Source: Actinoplanes nipponensis
GTDB taxonomy: Bacteria; Actinomycetota; Actinomycetes; Mycobacteriales; Micromonosporaceae
Reading direction: 5' to 3'
Length of the DNA: 64,000 nucleotides
Assembly (NCBI RefSeq): GCF_016862275.1
Contig: NZ_BOMQ01000032.1
Span: forward strand, 33,115 to 97,114
The notes under the pieces are model-generated. The model was not told the DNA's origin. It ran no database searches and saw only the letters and a program-made list of their open reading frames with translations. Positions within the stretch are counted from its first letter, which is position 1. Every line of letters begins with the position of its first letter. Both the position numbers and the translations under genes were made by a program. Of this stretch, positions 28,384 to 40,901 are shown in pieces.

Positions 28384-28420
28384 TAACCTCCCGCCCGAGT
28401 GACCCCCGGGCGGGAGGTTA
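28384..28420 (-). terminator. Terminator hairpin after the subtilase gene
   Basis: TAACCTCCCGCCCG and CGGGCGGGAGGTTA form a perfect 14-bp stem with a 9-nt loop, five bases past the subtilase stop and before the cysS promoter. Confidence 0.85.
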
Positions 28421-28424
28421 GCGC

Positions 28425-30065
28425 TCAGCGCCCGCCGACCGCCGCGTAGGCGTCGACGATGCCGTGCCCGTAGAAGCCGTTGAACTTCTTCGGCCCGGCG
28501 CAGTACGCGTCGAACGACGCCGCGTAGCCCTCCTGGGCGTAGCTGCGCAGCCGCGGCTCCGGGCAGGCCGTCTCGGTCGCCGAGCGGTACAGCCGCCGCT
28601 CGACCTGGTCCGGGTTCATGGTCAGCCCGCCGCGCCACCAGTCGCGGTGGCCGTACCGGCTGATGATCAGGGCGGCGACGCCGGCCGCGTGCGGCGCGGC
28701 CATCGAGGTGCCCGCCAGGTACGTGTAGTAGCCGCAGGTGCCGCTGGAGCAGTCCTTGAAGACCGTGGGCCGGGTCGGCTCGCCGTTGGCGTCGACCGCG
28801 CCGCTCTCCTGGAGCACCTTGAGCGGGTACGCCGACAGGATGTTGTTGGCCGCCGAGTTGTACTGCGGCGTGCCGAAGAAGTCCCGGGTGAAGCCGCCCG
28901 GCGCGGCCACCGAGATCTGCTCCAGCCCGTAGTTGGAGTAGTGCGACTTGGCCTTGGACGGGCCGACGGCCGAGACGCCGATGACGTGCGGGCCCTCCGC
29001 CGGCATGCTCAGGCAGTCAGCATTGTCGATGTCCCGGGGGTACGGCGCGGAGCCGTAGTCCGGGCTCGTCGGGTCGTCCTGGGGGTCGCCGAGGTCGGTG
29101 TGCTCGTTGCCGAGCGCGCCGACCAGCGTGACCCCGCGGGCGTGGGCGTACCGCAGGGCGCGCTTCATGGCGGCGACGATGGCCCGCTGCTCGGCCTGGG
29201 CCTCCGGGCCGTCGGCGGCGTTGGACCGGCAGTTGTAGAGCCACGGGTCGACGTAGAAGGACATGTTGACCACGTCCAGGCCGGCGTCGCCCGCGTAGGT
29301 GAGCGCGTTGACCACCGGGTCGAGGAAGAAGTAGCCCGAGTCCTGGCCGCCCTTGAGCTCGACCAGCGTCACCTTGGGGGCGACGCCGGTGACCCCGGAG
29401 CCGTTGGCCGCCGCGGCGATGGTGCCGGCGACGTGGGTGCCGTGGCCGCCGTCGTCGGTGCCGACCGGGTCGACGCAGCCGGCCACCTCGCAGGGCCCGT
29501 CGACGTCGACCAGGTCCGGGGCGAAGTTGCGGGAGAGCCGGCGGCTGAAGTTGGGCGCCAGGTCGGGGTTGCTCGCGTCGAGGCCGGTGTCCAGGACGCC
29601 GACGGTGACCCCGCGGTCACCCTGCTCGATGGTGTGGGCCTTGTCGGCCCTGATCATCGTGAGGCCCCAGAGCTTGTCGTCGAGCGGGTCGGCGGCGACC
29701 CCCCGGGGCGGCCGGCCCTGGGTGGCGGTGGTGATCGGCTGCTCGACCGCCGGCGAGGTCCGCGGCGCACGGCCGATGGGCTTGCTGACCGAGGCCCCGA
29801 TCAGCCCGGCGGACCGGGCGGCCTTCATCTTGAAGTCGGCGGCGGACGACGACACGCGGTAGGTGCCCACGGCCGCGTTGCTGCCGAGCACGGTGCCGCC
29901 GGCGGCGGTGATGGCGGCGATCGCGTCGGCGGCCGACACCCCCTCGTCCGCGACGACGGTGTAATCGACGGTGGCAGCTGCGGCGGCGGGCGAGGTGGGC
30001 AGGCCGACGAGCAGGGCCAGGCCCGTCGCGGTGGCGACGGCCCCGGCCGTCAGGCGTCTTCTCAT
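28425..30065 (-). CDS. Secreted subtilisin-family (S8) serine protease
   Basis: A 546-residue exported protease. Its signal peptide is MRRRLTAGAVATATGLALLVGLPTSPAAAA. An inhibitor-I9-like propeptide of ~80 residues follows, then the S8 domain: catalytic Asp in VGVLDTGLD, His in DGGHGTHVAGT and Ser in LAGTSMAAPHAAGVAAL. Several Cys suggest disulfides (PCEVAGC, CSSGTC). Insertions relative to subtilisin lie between His and Ser. It should degrade proteins outside the cell. A perfect hairpin follows its stop, so it is probably monocistronic. Confidence 0.92.
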   Translation of the reverse strand: MRRRLTAGAVATATGLALLVGLPTSPAAAAATVDYTVVADEGVSAADAIAAITAAGGTVLGSNAAVGTYRVSSSAADFKMKAARSAGLIGASVSKPIGRAPRTSPAVEQPITTATQGRPPRGVAADPLDDKLWGLTMIRADKAHTIEQGDRGVTVGVLDTGLDASNPDLAPNFSRRLSRNFAPDLVDVDGPCEVAGCVDPVGTDDGGHGTHVAGTIAAAANGSGVTGVAPKVTLVELKGGQDSGYFFLDPVVNALTYAGDAGLDVVNMSFYVDPWLYNCRSNAADGPEAQAEQRAIVAAMKRALRYAHARGVTLVGALGNEHTDLGDPQDDPTSPDYGSAPYPRDIDNADCLSMPAEGPHVIGVSAVGPSKAKSHYSNYGLEQISVAAPGGFTRDFFGTPQYNSAANNILSAYPLKVLQESGAVDANGEPTRPTVFKDCSSGTCGYYTYLAGTSMAAPHAAGVAALIISRYGHRDWWRGGLTMNPDQVERRLYRSATETACPEPRLRSYAQEGYAASFDAYCAGPKKFNGFYGHGIVDAYAAVGGR

Positions 30066-30127
30066 CCCCGCATTTGATCGAAGATCGCCATCATCCACAA
30101 GGGTTGACCGGGCGCGCCGTCCGCTCG

Positions 30128-31528
30128 TCACGGCCGGGTCATCCGCAGCACGTCCAGGGCCGCGTCGAGCTGTTCCTCGGTGAGGGCGCCGTTCGCCACG
30201 TGACCGCGCTCGATGACGACCGCGCGGATGGTCTTGTCCTCCTTCAGCGCCTGCTTGGCGATGGCCGCCGCCTCGTCGTAGCCGAGGAAGCGGTTGAGCG
30301 GCGTGACGATGGACGGCGAGCCCTCGGCGTACGAGCGGACCACGTCCTCGTTGACCTCCAGGCCGTCGACGCAGCGGTCGGCCAGCATCTTCGCGGCCGC
30401 GGCCAGCAGCTTGATCGATTCCAGCAGGTTGCGGGCCATCACCGGCAGCATGACGTTGAGCTCGAAGTCGCCCTGGGTGCCGGCGAAGGCGACCGCGGCG
30501 TCGTTGCCGATCACCTGGGCGGCGACCTGGCGGACCGACTCGGGCACGACCGGGTTCACCTTGCCCGGCATGATCGACGAGCCCGGCTGCAGGTCGGGCA
30601 GGCGCAGCTCGCGCAGGCCGGCCCGCGGGCCGGAGCCCATCCAGCGGATGTCGTTCACGATCTTGTAGAGGCTGACCGCGACCACCCGGAGCTGCCCGGA
30701 CGCCTCGACCAGCGCGTCGCGGGCGCCCTGGGCCTCGAAGTGGTTGCGCGCCTCGCTCAGCGGCAGGCCGGTCATCTCCCTGAGCAGCGAGATCACCGCG
30801 GGGGCGAAGCCGGGCGGGGTGTTCACCCCGGTGCCGACCGCGGTGCCGCCGAGCGGCAGCTCGGCGAGCCGCGGGAGGGTGTCGGTGAGCCGGTCGATGC
30901 CGTTCTGGATCTGCGCCGCGTACCCGGAGAACTCCTGCCCGAGGGTGACCGGCGTGGCGTCCATGAGGTGCGTGCGGCCGGCCTTGACGACCTCCGACCA
31001 GTCGTGCGCCTTCGCGCCCAGGGCGGCCACCAGGTGGTCCAGCGCCGGGATGAGGCTGCTGGTGATCGCCTCGGTGGCGGCCAGGTGGATCGACGACGGG
31101 AACACGTCGTTGCTGGACTGGGAGGCGTTGACGTGGTCGTTGGGGTGCACCGGCCGGCCCAGCGCGCGGGTGGCCAGCTCGGCGATGACCTCGTTGGTGT
31201 TCATGTTGGACGACGTGCCCGAGCCGGTCTGGAAGACGTCGATCGGGAACTGGTCGTCGTAGCCGCCGTCGGCGACGTGCGCGGCCGCGGTCACGATCGC
31301 CTTGGCCAGGTCGTCGTCGAGCACCCCGAGCGAGGCGTTGACCTGCGCCGCCGCCCCCTTGATGCGCGCCAGCGCGTGGATGTGGGCCGGCTCCAGCCCG
31401 CGCCCGGAGATCGGGAAGTTCTCCACCGCCCGCTGCGTCTGCGCCCGCCACAGCGCGGCGGCCGGCACCCGCACCTCGCCCATGGTGTCGCGTTCGATCC
31501 GGTAACCACTCTCGTCAGTCGTCGTCAC
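30128..31528 (-). CDS. fumC: Class II fumarate hydratase
   Basis: A 466-residue member of the fumarase/aspartase superfamily: [14 protein letters not shown] (substrate region), [34 protein letters not shown] (catalytic His) and the signature [11 protein letters not shown]. It interconverts fumarate and malate in the TCA cycle without an iron-sulfur cluster. The GTG start overlaps the stop of the large SARP-type regulator by four bases (GTGA at 31525-31528), an unusual coupling. An unrelated class I fumarase lies 4 kb away. Confidence 0.94.
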   Translation of the reverse strand: MTTTDESGYRIERDTMGEVRVPAAALWRAQTQRAVENFPISGRGLEPAHIHALARIKGAAAQVNASLGVLDDDLAKAIVTAAAHVADGGYDDQFPIDVFQTGSGTSSNMNTNEVIAELATRALGRPVHPNDHVNASQSSNDVFPSSIHLAATEAITSSLIPALDHLVAALGAKAHDWSEVVKAGRTHLMDATPVTLGQEFSGYAAQIQNGIDRLTDTLPRLAELPLGGTAVGTGVNTPPGFAPAVISLLREMTGLPLSEARNHFEAQGARDALVEASGQLRVVAVSLYKIVNDIRWMGSGPRAGLRELRLPDLQPGSSIMPGKVNPVVPESVRQVAAQVIGNDAAVAFAGTQGDFELNVMLPVMARNLLESIKLLAAAAKMLADRCVDGLEVNEDVVRSYAEGSPSIVTPLNRFLGYDEAAAIAKQALKEDKTIRAVVIERGHVANGALTEEQLDAALDVLRMTRP

Positions 31529-34500
31529 GCTTCCATCCTGCCCCCGCCGGCCGGGGTCCGCAGTTGTTCCGGGCCACTGTCGAGCCCGGCCAGCCGCCGC
31601 CGCACCGCGAACCGTTCCGGTACGCCCATCCGCTCGAACAGGTCCAGCGCCTGCTGCCAGTGCCGCCGGGCGGCCGCCGGGTCGTCGCCCACCACGCACT
31701 CGGCCAGCCCGGCCAGCGAGCGCGCCTGCTCGTACGGGACCACCGTCCGCCGGGCCAGCGCTAGCGCATGCAGCCGGAGCTGGCGGGCCCCCGCGCGGTC
31801 GCCGGTGGCGAGCAGGGCGGCGGCCAGATCGTTGGACGCGACGGCGATGGCCGGGTCGGCGCCCCGCTCGCGGCTGAGTTCCACCGCCTTCATGTGCTGC
31901 GCCACCGATTCCGCGTACCGGCCCTGGGCCAGGGCGACCCGGCCCAGCTCGTTGCGGCTCTCCCACTCGCCCACCCGGTAGCCGATGCGGACGGCGAGGC
32001 GCAGCGCCGCCCGCAGCAGCCGTTCGGCCTGTCCGGTGTCACCGCGCTTGTTGCGGATCTGCGCCACGGTCACCAGCGCGTTGCACAGCCGGCGGTCGTC
32101 CTTGACCTCGACGGCGGGCTGCAGCGCCCGGCGGGCCAGCAGCAACGCGTGGCCGGTACGCCCCAGCGCGGCGGTGATGATGGCCAGGTTGTTCAGCCGG
32201 GAGCTCTGCCCCTGCGGGTCGCTGATCCTGGTGCCCGAGACGTACGCCCAGGTCGCGTCGGTCAGCGCCTCCTCGATCCGGCCCAGCCGCATCAGCACCC
32301 CGACCCGGTTGGCGCGGCTGCGGGACTCACCGAGGAAGTCGCCGATCTGCTGGCTCCGGGTGACCGCCGCGTCGATGATCCGCAGCGCCTCCTCGTGCCG
32401 TCCGCTGCGGTAGTAGCCGGAGGCCAGATAGTTGCTGGTCGCGGCGATGCCGCGGGCGTCCCCGCCGGCCTCGGCGAGCGCGCGGGCCCGGGACAGGACG
32501 GCGATGAGGTCGTCGGTGTAGCTGCGTTCGTACAGGTACCGCCAGTTCACCCGGGCCAGCTGCCAGGCGCGTTCCACCGAGCCGGCCCGCGCCGCCGCGG
32601 AGACCAGGCCCACCAGGTCGGGTCGCTGGTGCTCCAGCCACTGCGGGTCCGCGGCCGCCAGGGCGACCAGCTCGGGCCGGTCCGGCGCGGCCACCGGGTA
32701 GTCGTGGCGGGCGTTGTCGATCTCCCCCGCCCAGCTGATCGTCGCCGCGGCGTGCAGGTGCAGGTCGACGAGGCCGTTGAGCGCGGTCCGGCGTTCGGCC
32801 GGGGCGATGTGCTCGGCCAGGGTGGCCGCGTACTGACGGACCAGGTCGTGCAGCCGGAAACGGTCCGGTTCGGACTCCTCGGCCAGGTGCACGTCCACCA
32901 GCTCGTCCAGCACGTCCTGGGCGTCGTGCCGGGAGAGCCCGCCCAGCGCGGCCACCGACAGCACGCCGAAACGCTCGGCCGGGTGCAGCCCCAGCAGGCG
33001 GAACACGCGCTGGGCCCGCTCCGGCAGCTGCCCGTACGTCACGGCGAAGGCGCTGGCCACCGTGCGGTCCTCGGCGGCCAGCTCGGGCAGCGCCGACTCG
33101 CCCAGCCGCCGGACCAGGTCGGCCACCCGCCAGCGGGGCCGGTGGGCCAGCCGGGCCCCGGCGAGCCGGATGGCCAGCGGCAGGCAACCGCAGCGCCGGA
33201 CCACCTCGGCGGCCGCCGCCGGTTCCGCGCCGACCCGGTCGCCGGCGATGCGGGCCAGCAACGCGATCGCGTCGGGCTCGGGCAGCACGCTCAGCGACTC
33301 GGGCCGTACGGCGTCCAGCCCGACCAGCCGGCGCCGGCTGGTCACCAGCGCCAGGACCCCGCCGGCGGTCGGCAGCAGCGGCGTGACCTGGGTGGTGGAG
33401 GCGGCGTTGTCGAGCACCACCAGCGCCCGGCGCTGGGCCAGCTCGGCGCGCCACAGCCGGATCCGCTCGTCCAGGTCGTCGGGGATCCGGTCGGCCGCCA
33501 CGCCCAGCTGCCGCAGCAGGGTGACCAGCGCCGCGGCCGGCTCGACCGGCCGGCTCGCGCTGTGCCCGTGCAGGTCGATGAAGAGCCGCGCGTCCGGGTA
33601 GCGGTCCCGGACCAGCCCGGCGACGTGGATGGCGATGGTGGTCTTGCCGCTGCCCGCCATGCCGTCGAGCACGCGGACCTGGGTCTCGGCCGGCCCGGCG
33701 GTCCGGATCGCGCCGACCAGCCGGTTCACCAGGTCACCGCGGCCGGTGAAGTCGCCGACGGCGCGGGGGACGCTGTCGACCGGGGCCGGCGGGGCGGCGG
33801 GCGGCGGGTCCTCGGCGACGCTTCCGGTGAGGATGCGGTGATGCAGATCACGCAGGGCCTCGCCGGGCTCGATGCCCAGCTCCTCGCGGAACAGCTCCTC
33901 GGCCCGCCGGTACTCGGCGAGCGCGTCCGCCTGCCGACCGACCCGGTAGAGGGTCAGCATCAGCTGCCGGCGCAGCCGTTCCCGCAGGGGGAAGCGCTCC
34001 ACCAGGCCGGTCAGCTCGGCCACCAGATCCCGGTCGTGGCCGCCGGCCAGGTCCAGCTCGATGCGGTCCTCCAGCACCGTCGCCTGCTGCTCGTCCAGGA
34101 CGGCGGCCTGCTGCCGTACCGCCCGGCTGTCGATGCCGGCCAGCACCGGGCCGCGCCACAGCTCCAAGGCCTCGCGCAGCAGCTTGCGCGCGTCGTCGGC
34201 TCCGCTGGTCGCCGCGGCGCTGACCAGCCGGGTGAACTCGGCGGCGTCCAGGGCGGCCGCGCCGGTCCTGATCCCGTACCCGGCCGGGTCGGTGAGGATC
34301 AGACCCGGCGGCAGCGTCCGGCGCAGGCGGGACACGCAGGTCTGCAACTGGCCGCGGGCCGTGGTCGGCGGCCGGTCCTCCCACACCGCGTCGATCAGCT
34401 CGTCGACGCCCACGATCCGGCCCGGACGCAGCAGCAGCATCGCCAGCACCACGCGGTCCCGGCCGGCGGTTATCGCCACCTCACGCCCGGCGTCCGTGAC

Positions 34501-34545
34501 GGACAGCGGCCCGAGGATCCGGAAAGTCAGCACCAGGTGGGACAC
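31525..34545 (-). CDS. SARP/AfsR-like regulator with BTAD, NB-ARC ATPase and TPR repeats
   Basis: A 1006-residue regulator. The order is an OmpR-type winged helix (residues ~1-95, [35 protein letters not shown]), a BTAD domain (~100-245, ending [18 protein letters not shown]), an NB-ARC/STAND ATPase with Walker [11 protein letters not shown] near 297 and Walker [11 protein letters not shown], then a winged helix and ~10 TPR-like helices to the end. This is the AfsR layout. The GTG at 34545 follows a GGGA site. It overlaps fumC downstream. The upstream gap holds AGCGGAACG repeats, a good candidate for its own binding site. The signal sensed by the TPR part is unknown. Confidence 0.88.
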   Translation of the reverse strand: MSHLVLTFRILGPLSVTDAGREVAITAGRDRVVLAMLLLRPGRIVGVDELIDAVWEDRPPTTARGQLQTCVSRLRRTLPPGLILTDPAGYGIRTGAAALDAAEFTRLVSAAATSGADDARKLLREALELWRGPVLAGIDSRAVRQQAAVLDEQQATVLEDRIELDLAGGHDRDLVAELTGLVERFPLRERLRRQLMLTLYRVGRQADALAEYRRAEELFREELGIEPGEALRDLHHRILTGSVAEDPPPAAPPAPVDSVPRAVGDFTGRGDLVNRLVGAIRTAGPAETQVRVLDGMAGSGKTTIAIHVAGLVRDRYPDARLFIDLHGHSASRPVEPAAALVTLLRQLGVAADRIPDDLDERIRLWRAELAQRRALVVLDNAASTTQVTPLLPTAGGVLALVTSRRRLVGLDAVRPESLSVLPEPDAIALLARIAGDRVGAEPAAAAEVVRRCGCLPLAIRLAGARLAHRPRWRVADLVRRLGESALPELAAEDRTVASAFAVTYGQLPERAQRVFRLLGLHPAERFGVLSVAALGGLSRHDAQDVLDELVDVHLAEESEPDRFRLHDLVRQYAATLAEHIAPAERRTALNGLVDLHLHAAATISWAGEIDNARHDYPVAAPDRPELVALAAADPQWLEHQRPDLVGLVSAAARAGSVERAWQLARVNWRYLYERSYTDDLIAVLSRARALAEAGGDARGIAATSNYLASGYYRSGRHEEALRIIDAAVTRSQQIGDFLGESRSRANRVGVLMRLGRIEEALTDATWAYVSGTRISDPQGQSSRLNNLAIITAALGRTGHALLLARRALQPAVEVKDDRRLCNALVTVAQIRNKRGDTGQAERLLRAALRLAVRIGYRVGEWESRNELGRVALAQGRYAESVAQHMKAVELSRERGADPAIAVASNDLAAALLATGDRAGARQLRLHALALARRTVVPYEQARSLAGLAECVVGDDPAAARRHWQQALDLFERMGVPERFAVRRRLAGLDSGPEQLRTPAGGGRMEA

Positions 34546-34613
34546 CCCCGTTCCCGCACATCGACCGGCATCGACCATAGCCGAACTCCGCCCGCCCCCA
34601 CCCCGCCGGTGAG

Positions 34614-34707
34614 AGCGGAACGACAGCGGAACGAGAGCGCTTTCCGGCAGGCTCTCGCCGAGCCGTTCCGCTTCCGATGTCCTTCATCGCCCCAAGGGAG
34701 CGGAACG
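34614..34707. repeat. Array of four AGCGGAACG sites, candidate SARP operator
   Basis: AGCGGAACG occurs at 34614-34622, 34625-34633 and 34699-34707, with an inverted copy at 34664-34672. The first two are in direct orientation at an exact 11-bp period, and a degenerate AGCG follows at the next 11-bp step (34636). SARP proteins classically bind heptamer direct repeats with 11-bp spacing. CGAGAGC/GCTCTCG (34632-34638 and 34651-34657) forms a further inverted repeat between copies. Together with the following hairpin and promoter this accounts for most of the 308-nt gap. Confidence 0.6.
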
Positions 34708-34726
34708 GCCCACGACGGGGGGTGTG

Positions 34727-34758
34727 CAGCTCGTCCGCGGTGGACCGCGGGCGAGCTG
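34727..34758. promoter_or_regulatory. 32-nt near-perfect palindrome
   Basis: CAGCTCGTCCGCGGT-GG-ACCGCGGGCGAGCTG has 14 of 15 positions paired and one T/G wobble. It lies 24 bp upstream of the lipoprotein promoter. It could block read-through between the divergent units or be an operator. Confidence 0.5.
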
Positions 34759-34782
34759 TACGCGTGGCGGGCCGGCCGCCGG

Positions 34783-34812
34783 TTGGACGTCACCCGGGCC
34801 GGAACGTATCGT
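34783..34812 (+). promoter_or_regulatory. Promoter of the lipoprotein gene
   Basis: TTGGAC (34783-34788), an 18-nt spacer and TATCGT (34807-34812) fit a housekeeping promoter, giving a leader of about 35 nt before the ATG at 34854. Confidence 0.5.
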
Positions 34813-34853
34813 CGCCAGGGGTCTGGACTTCCCCGACGAACAGGATCTTTGTG

Positions 34854-35375
34854 ATGCGAACCGCCCTCTCCGCCGTCGTGATCACCGGTGTGCTCCTCAC
34901 CGGGACCGCCTGCAGCAGCGACGACAACGGCTCCGAGACGATCGCCGAGGCGCCTGTGGCGGAGTCACCCACGGCGGCGACCACCACCGTGCCGGCGCCG
35001 AACTACTACGCCAACACCCGCAAGGTCTGCGCCGCGCTGAACAAGGTCTTCGACGCGGACGTGGCCGAGTTCGGCACGGCGATGGGCAAGATGATCGCGT
35101 ACAAGGAGGCCAAGCAGACCGCCGAGGCCGAGCAGGCCCGCAAGGCGGCCAGCGCCGAGCTCAAGGACGTGGCCGCGAAGGTCCGCAAGGAGACCGCGGC
35201 GGCCGAGGACCCGGAACTCAAGCAGGCGGGCGCCGTGTCGGCGACCAAGTTCTCCCGGAGCGCCGCCGACAAGGCCCTGTTCGACAAGGTCAAGACCACC
35301 AAGGACCTGGACCGGACGCTGGCCGCGAAGATGCCCGACTGGATGGACCCGATCGCCGGGCTGTGCGCCGTCTGA
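34854..35375 (+). CDS. Small lipoprotein, function unknown
   Basis: A 173-residue lipoprotein. The signal peptide ends with lipobox LTGTAC (Cys20). A short acidic/Thr/Pro-rich stretch follows, then a ~120-residue domain that is almost wholly helical and rich in Lys, Ala and Glu (AKQTAEAEQARKAASAELKDVAAKVRKETAAAE), likely a helical bundle or coiled coil. Two Cys (KVCAAL, GLCAV) bracket the domain. It is divergent from the SARP regulator and so may be under its control. No known family was recognised. Confidence 0.75.
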   Translation: MRTALSAVVITGVLLTGTACSSDDNGSETIAEAPVAESPTAATTTVPAPNYYANTRKVCAALNKVFDADVAEFGTAMGKMIAYKEAKQTAEAEQARKAASAELKDVAAKVRKETAAAEDPELKQAGAVSATKFSRSAADKALFDKVKTTKDLDRTLAAKMPDWMDPIAGLCAV

Positions 35376-35384
35376 GCCCCGGAC

Positions 35385-37046
<1,662 letters not shown>

Positions 37047-37116
37047 GACGGGCAAGCCTAGGCCAGCGCGGGCACGAGGCGCGAACCAGCACGGCGCCGC
37101 CGCGATACCGGTTCGA

Positions 37117-38433
37117 TCAACCCGCGGGCGACGAACCGAACGAAAGGTACGCCATGTCGCGCCCGGAGATCAGGATCAGGCCGCCGGGCCCCACCGCGAA
37201 GACCTTGGCATCGGTACGCGCCTCGGTCAGCACGGCCCCGGTCCGGGGACTCAACGCGGTCACCCGGGCCGGCCGGCGCTCGGCCACCACCGCCGCGTAC
37301 GGCGTCAGCGCCGCCTGGGCGCCCGCGGACACCGCCCGCCGCCAGGCGACCTTGCCCCGGCTGAACGACCGGGCCTGCAGGGTCCGCTGGTCCTCGGTGC
37401 GGATCAGCGCGTACCCGTCGTCGACGGCCAGCACGTCCTGGTCCTTGGCGCCGCGCCAGAGCACCCGGCCGTCGTGCGCCGCGATCAGCTCCTCGCGGCC
37501 CACCGGGTCGACGCCGAGCACCACTTCGTCCCCGCCGGCCGGGTCGCGTTCCTGCTTGCAGGCCGAGCCGTTGTCCGCGGTCCGCAGGTTGAGCCCGGCC
37601 CGCTGCCAGACCGGTTGGCCGTTGGGTGGGTCGTGCGCGATGACGCTGTAGTAGCAGGTGCCGTCGCGGGCCTCGCCGGTCACCGTCAGGACCCGGCTGC
37701 CGACCACGGCGACCCGCTGGTCGCGGGCGGGGGTCCGGGTCTGCACCACCCGGCCCTGCGCCGTGTCGACTACCTGGATGCGGCCGTCGCCGGGCAGCCC
37801 GATGAGGTTGGGCAGCGGCCGCGGCCCGGCCACCCGGGCGTCGATCCGGGACGAGCCCAGCGGCTGGGTGTCGGGCAGGTCGGGGTTGGCGGCGTCCAGC
37901 ACGAAGCCGATGCCCGGGGTGCCGATCGTCCACATCGGCCGGCTGCCGCGCGGCTCCCAGGCGCTCAGCTCGCACTCGCCGGCCCGGGGACAGCGCAGGT
38001 CGAGGACCGCGTCGGCGTAGGTCCACACCGCGGTGGCCTGGGTGTCGCGGCGGCGGACCGCGCCGGTGGCCGGGTCCAGGACCTCGTACCCCTTGGTGAG
38101 CAGCCGGCCGGCCACCACGACGGCGTCGCTGTCGCCGCCGGCGACGCCGGCCCAGTCGGCGTCGGACTTCCACAGCCGGACCCCGGCGGTGATCCCGTAC
38201 GCCTCGATGGAGGTGCGGTACTCGACCACGACGGCGCCGCCGCTGATCGTCACGCTGCGCGGCGACCCGCCGATGGCCGTCTGCCAGGTCGCGACGCCCT
38301 CGGCGATCGGGTCGCTCTGGTTGATCCACGACCAGATCTTCGGGAACGGGTTCCAGACGCCGGTGGTGGCCAGGACGACGACGACCACGACGCCGACCAG
38401 CGCGTAGCCCTTCGCCGACCCGCCGGAAGCCAC
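37117..38433 (-). CDS. Membrane-anchored PQQ-like beta-propeller protein
   Basis: A 438-residue protein. A single N-terminal helix ([17 protein letters not shown]) anchors a large extracytoplasmic domain. Repeated strands such as [39 protein letters not shown] and [12 protein letters not shown] resemble PQQ/quinoprotein-like propeller blades. No catalytic residues could be assigned, so binding or sensing is likely. GTG 38433 was chosen over a GTG at 38442 because TACCGT (38441-38446, minus strand) lies seven bases before it. Four Cys may form disulfides. Confidence 0.7.
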   Translation of the reverse strand: MASGGSAKGYALVGVVVVVVLATTGVWNPFPKIWSWINQSDPIAEGVATWQTAIGGSPRSVTISGGAVVVEYRTSIEAYGITAGVRLWKSDADWAGVAGGDSDAVVVAGRLLTKGYEVLDPATGAVRRRDTQATAVWTYADAVLDLRCPRAGECELSAWEPRGSRPMWTIGTPGIGFVLDAANPDLPDTQPLGSSRIDARVAGPRPLPNLIGLPGDGRIQVVDTAQGRVVQTRTPARDQRVAVVGSRVLTVTGEARDGTCYYSVIAHDPPNGQPVWQRAGLNLRTADNGSACKQERDPAGGDEVVLGVDPVGREELIAAHDGRVLWRGAKDQDVLAVDDGYALIRTEDQRTLQARSFSRGKVAWRRAVSAGAQAALTPYAAVVAERRPARVTALSPRTGAVLTEARTDAKVFAVGPGGLILISGRDMAYLSFGSSPAG

Positions 38434-38496
38434 GCCCGACACGGTAACGAGATCGACCGATCGCGGCCGACAGCCCGAAAGGCCCGTGTCGAGCGC

Positions 38497-38982
38497 TTAT
38501 GCCTGGCTTGCCGCCCGGACCAGCGGCATCGTGCGGTACGGGATCTGCTCGGCGAGCGCGACGATCGTCGACGCCCGCAGGATGCCCTCGTAGGTGACGA
38601 TCTCGTCGATCACCCGTTGCAGGTCGGCGTTCGAGCGGGCCACGATCCGGCACATCAGGTCGCCGCTGCCGGTGATCGTGTGCGCCTCGAGGACCTCCGG
38701 AATGTCCGCCAGGTGCGCGGTCACGGCCGGGTGGCCGTACCGCTGGCTGATCTCCAGGGTGACGAAGCTCATCACGCCGTAGCCGATCGCCGCGGGTGAG
38801 ACCTCCGGGCCGAAGCCGCGGATCGCGCCCCGCGCGATCAGCTTGTCCAGCCGGGCCTGGGCGGTGCCGCGCGCGACCCCGAGCCGGCGGGAGAGCTCGA
38901 GCACGCCGATCCGGGGCTCCTCGGCGAGCAGCGCGAGCAACCGGCCGTCGAGGGCATCCAACTGCACATCTTGTCCAGCCAT
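38497..38982 (-). CDS. Lrp/AsnC-family regulator, probably of tyrosine catabolism
   Basis: A 161-residue protein. The N-terminal HTH is LDALDGRLLALLAEEPRIGVLELSRRLGVARGTAQARLDKL. The C-terminal RAM ligand domain has MSFVTLEISQRYGHPAVTAHLADIPEVLEAHTITGSGDLMCRI. Members respond to amino acids. It is divergent from hpd across an 88-nt gap that holds a palindrome next to its own start, so it most likely controls hpd and itself in response to tyrosine, phenylalanine or a keto acid. An SD-like GAGG is present four bases before the ATG. Confidence 0.9.
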   Translation of the reverse strand: MAGQDVQLDALDGRLLALLAEEPRIGVLELSRRLGVARGTAQARLDKLIARGAIRGFGPEVSPAAIGYGVMSFVTLEISQRYGHPAVTAHLADIPEVLEAHTITGSGDLMCRIVARSNADLQRVIDEIVTYEGILRASTIVALAEQIPYRTMPLVRAASQA

Positions 38983-38996
38983 AGTGCCTCAGCACT
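38983..38996. promoter_or_regulatory. Palindrome at the Lrp gene start, candidate operator
   Basis: AGTGC-CTCA-GCACT is a perfect 5-bp inverted repeat directly abutting the Lrp start codon, in the Lrp/hpd divergent gap. Autoregulation and hpd control are inferred. Confidence 0.4.
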
Positions 38997-39016
38997 CTAC
39001 CGAATGCGCAGACTGA

Positions 39017-40225
<1,209 letters not shown>

Positions 40226-40235
40226 CACTGTCTTC

Positions 40236-40901
40236 GTGACGCAAGCGAACGACGACGCCTCGGCCGTGACCGGCCCGCCGACCAGCGGGCCGGTCCACGC
40301 CCCGGTGCCGCCGCAGGCCGGTGGCCCACCGGCATATCCCCCGCCCCACTACGGCCCACCGCAGCAGCACGGGTGGCGGCCCCCGCCCGTGCCGCTGGCC
40401 CCGGACGGCCGGCCGCTGGCGGACTTCGGCACCCGGCTGCTGGCCTACCTCATCGACGGCGCGATCCTCAGCGGCATCGCCCTGGTGGTGTTCATCCCGG
40501 TGCTGTCCGTGCTGCTGCTGACCGCGGTGCCGGACGACTTCGACGCGGCCACCGGCCCGGAGACCGTGTTCACCGACCTGTTCCTGCCGTTCCTGCTCAT
40601 CGAGCTGGGCTTCGTGCTGCTGTTGCTGGCGGGCTACTACGTCTACTACGTCGAGATGATGTACCGCAGCGGCCAGACGGTCGGCAAGCGGCTCATGAAG
40701 GTGCGCGTGGTGCCGATCGAGCCGGGGGCGACGCTGACCCGCGGCATGGCCGCGAAGCGCTACCTGGTCGAGTTCGTGGTCGGCATGCTCGTGCCGCTCT
40801 TCAGCTACCTGGACGGCTTCTGGCAGCTCTGGGACAAACCGTTCCAGCAGACCCTGCACGACAAGATCGCCCGGACCGTCGTGGTAAAGGTTGCGCCATG
40901 A
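40236..40901 (+). CDS. RDD-family membrane protein
   Basis: A 221-residue protein. The N-terminal ~60 residues are Pro/Gly-rich and cytoplasmic. The RDD domain follows: LADFGTRLLAYLIDGAILSGIALVVF (Arg, Asp and Asp motif), a second helix and a third ending MMYRSGQTVGKRLMKVRVV. It starts 10 nt after hpd with GTG and overlaps the next gene (ATGA). RDD proteins have no agreed function; some have been linked to ion transport. Its link to tyrosine catabolism is positional only. Confidence 0.85.
   Translation: MTQANDDASAVTGPPTSGPVHAPVPPQAGGPPAYPPPHYGPPQQHGWRPPPVPLAPDGRPLADFGTRLLAYLIDGAILSGIALVVFIPVLSVLLLTAVPDDFDAATGPETVFTDLFLPFLLIELGFVLLLLAGYYVYYVEMMYRSGQTVGKRLMKVRVVPIEPGATLTRGMAAKRYLVEFVVGMLVPLFSYLDGFWQLWDKPFQQTLHDKIARTVVVKVAP

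Noticed and set aside
31768..34854. A 1028-codon plus-strand frame opposite the SARP regulator
   Set aside because: It is antisense to a protein with clear domains and has shadow-like composition.
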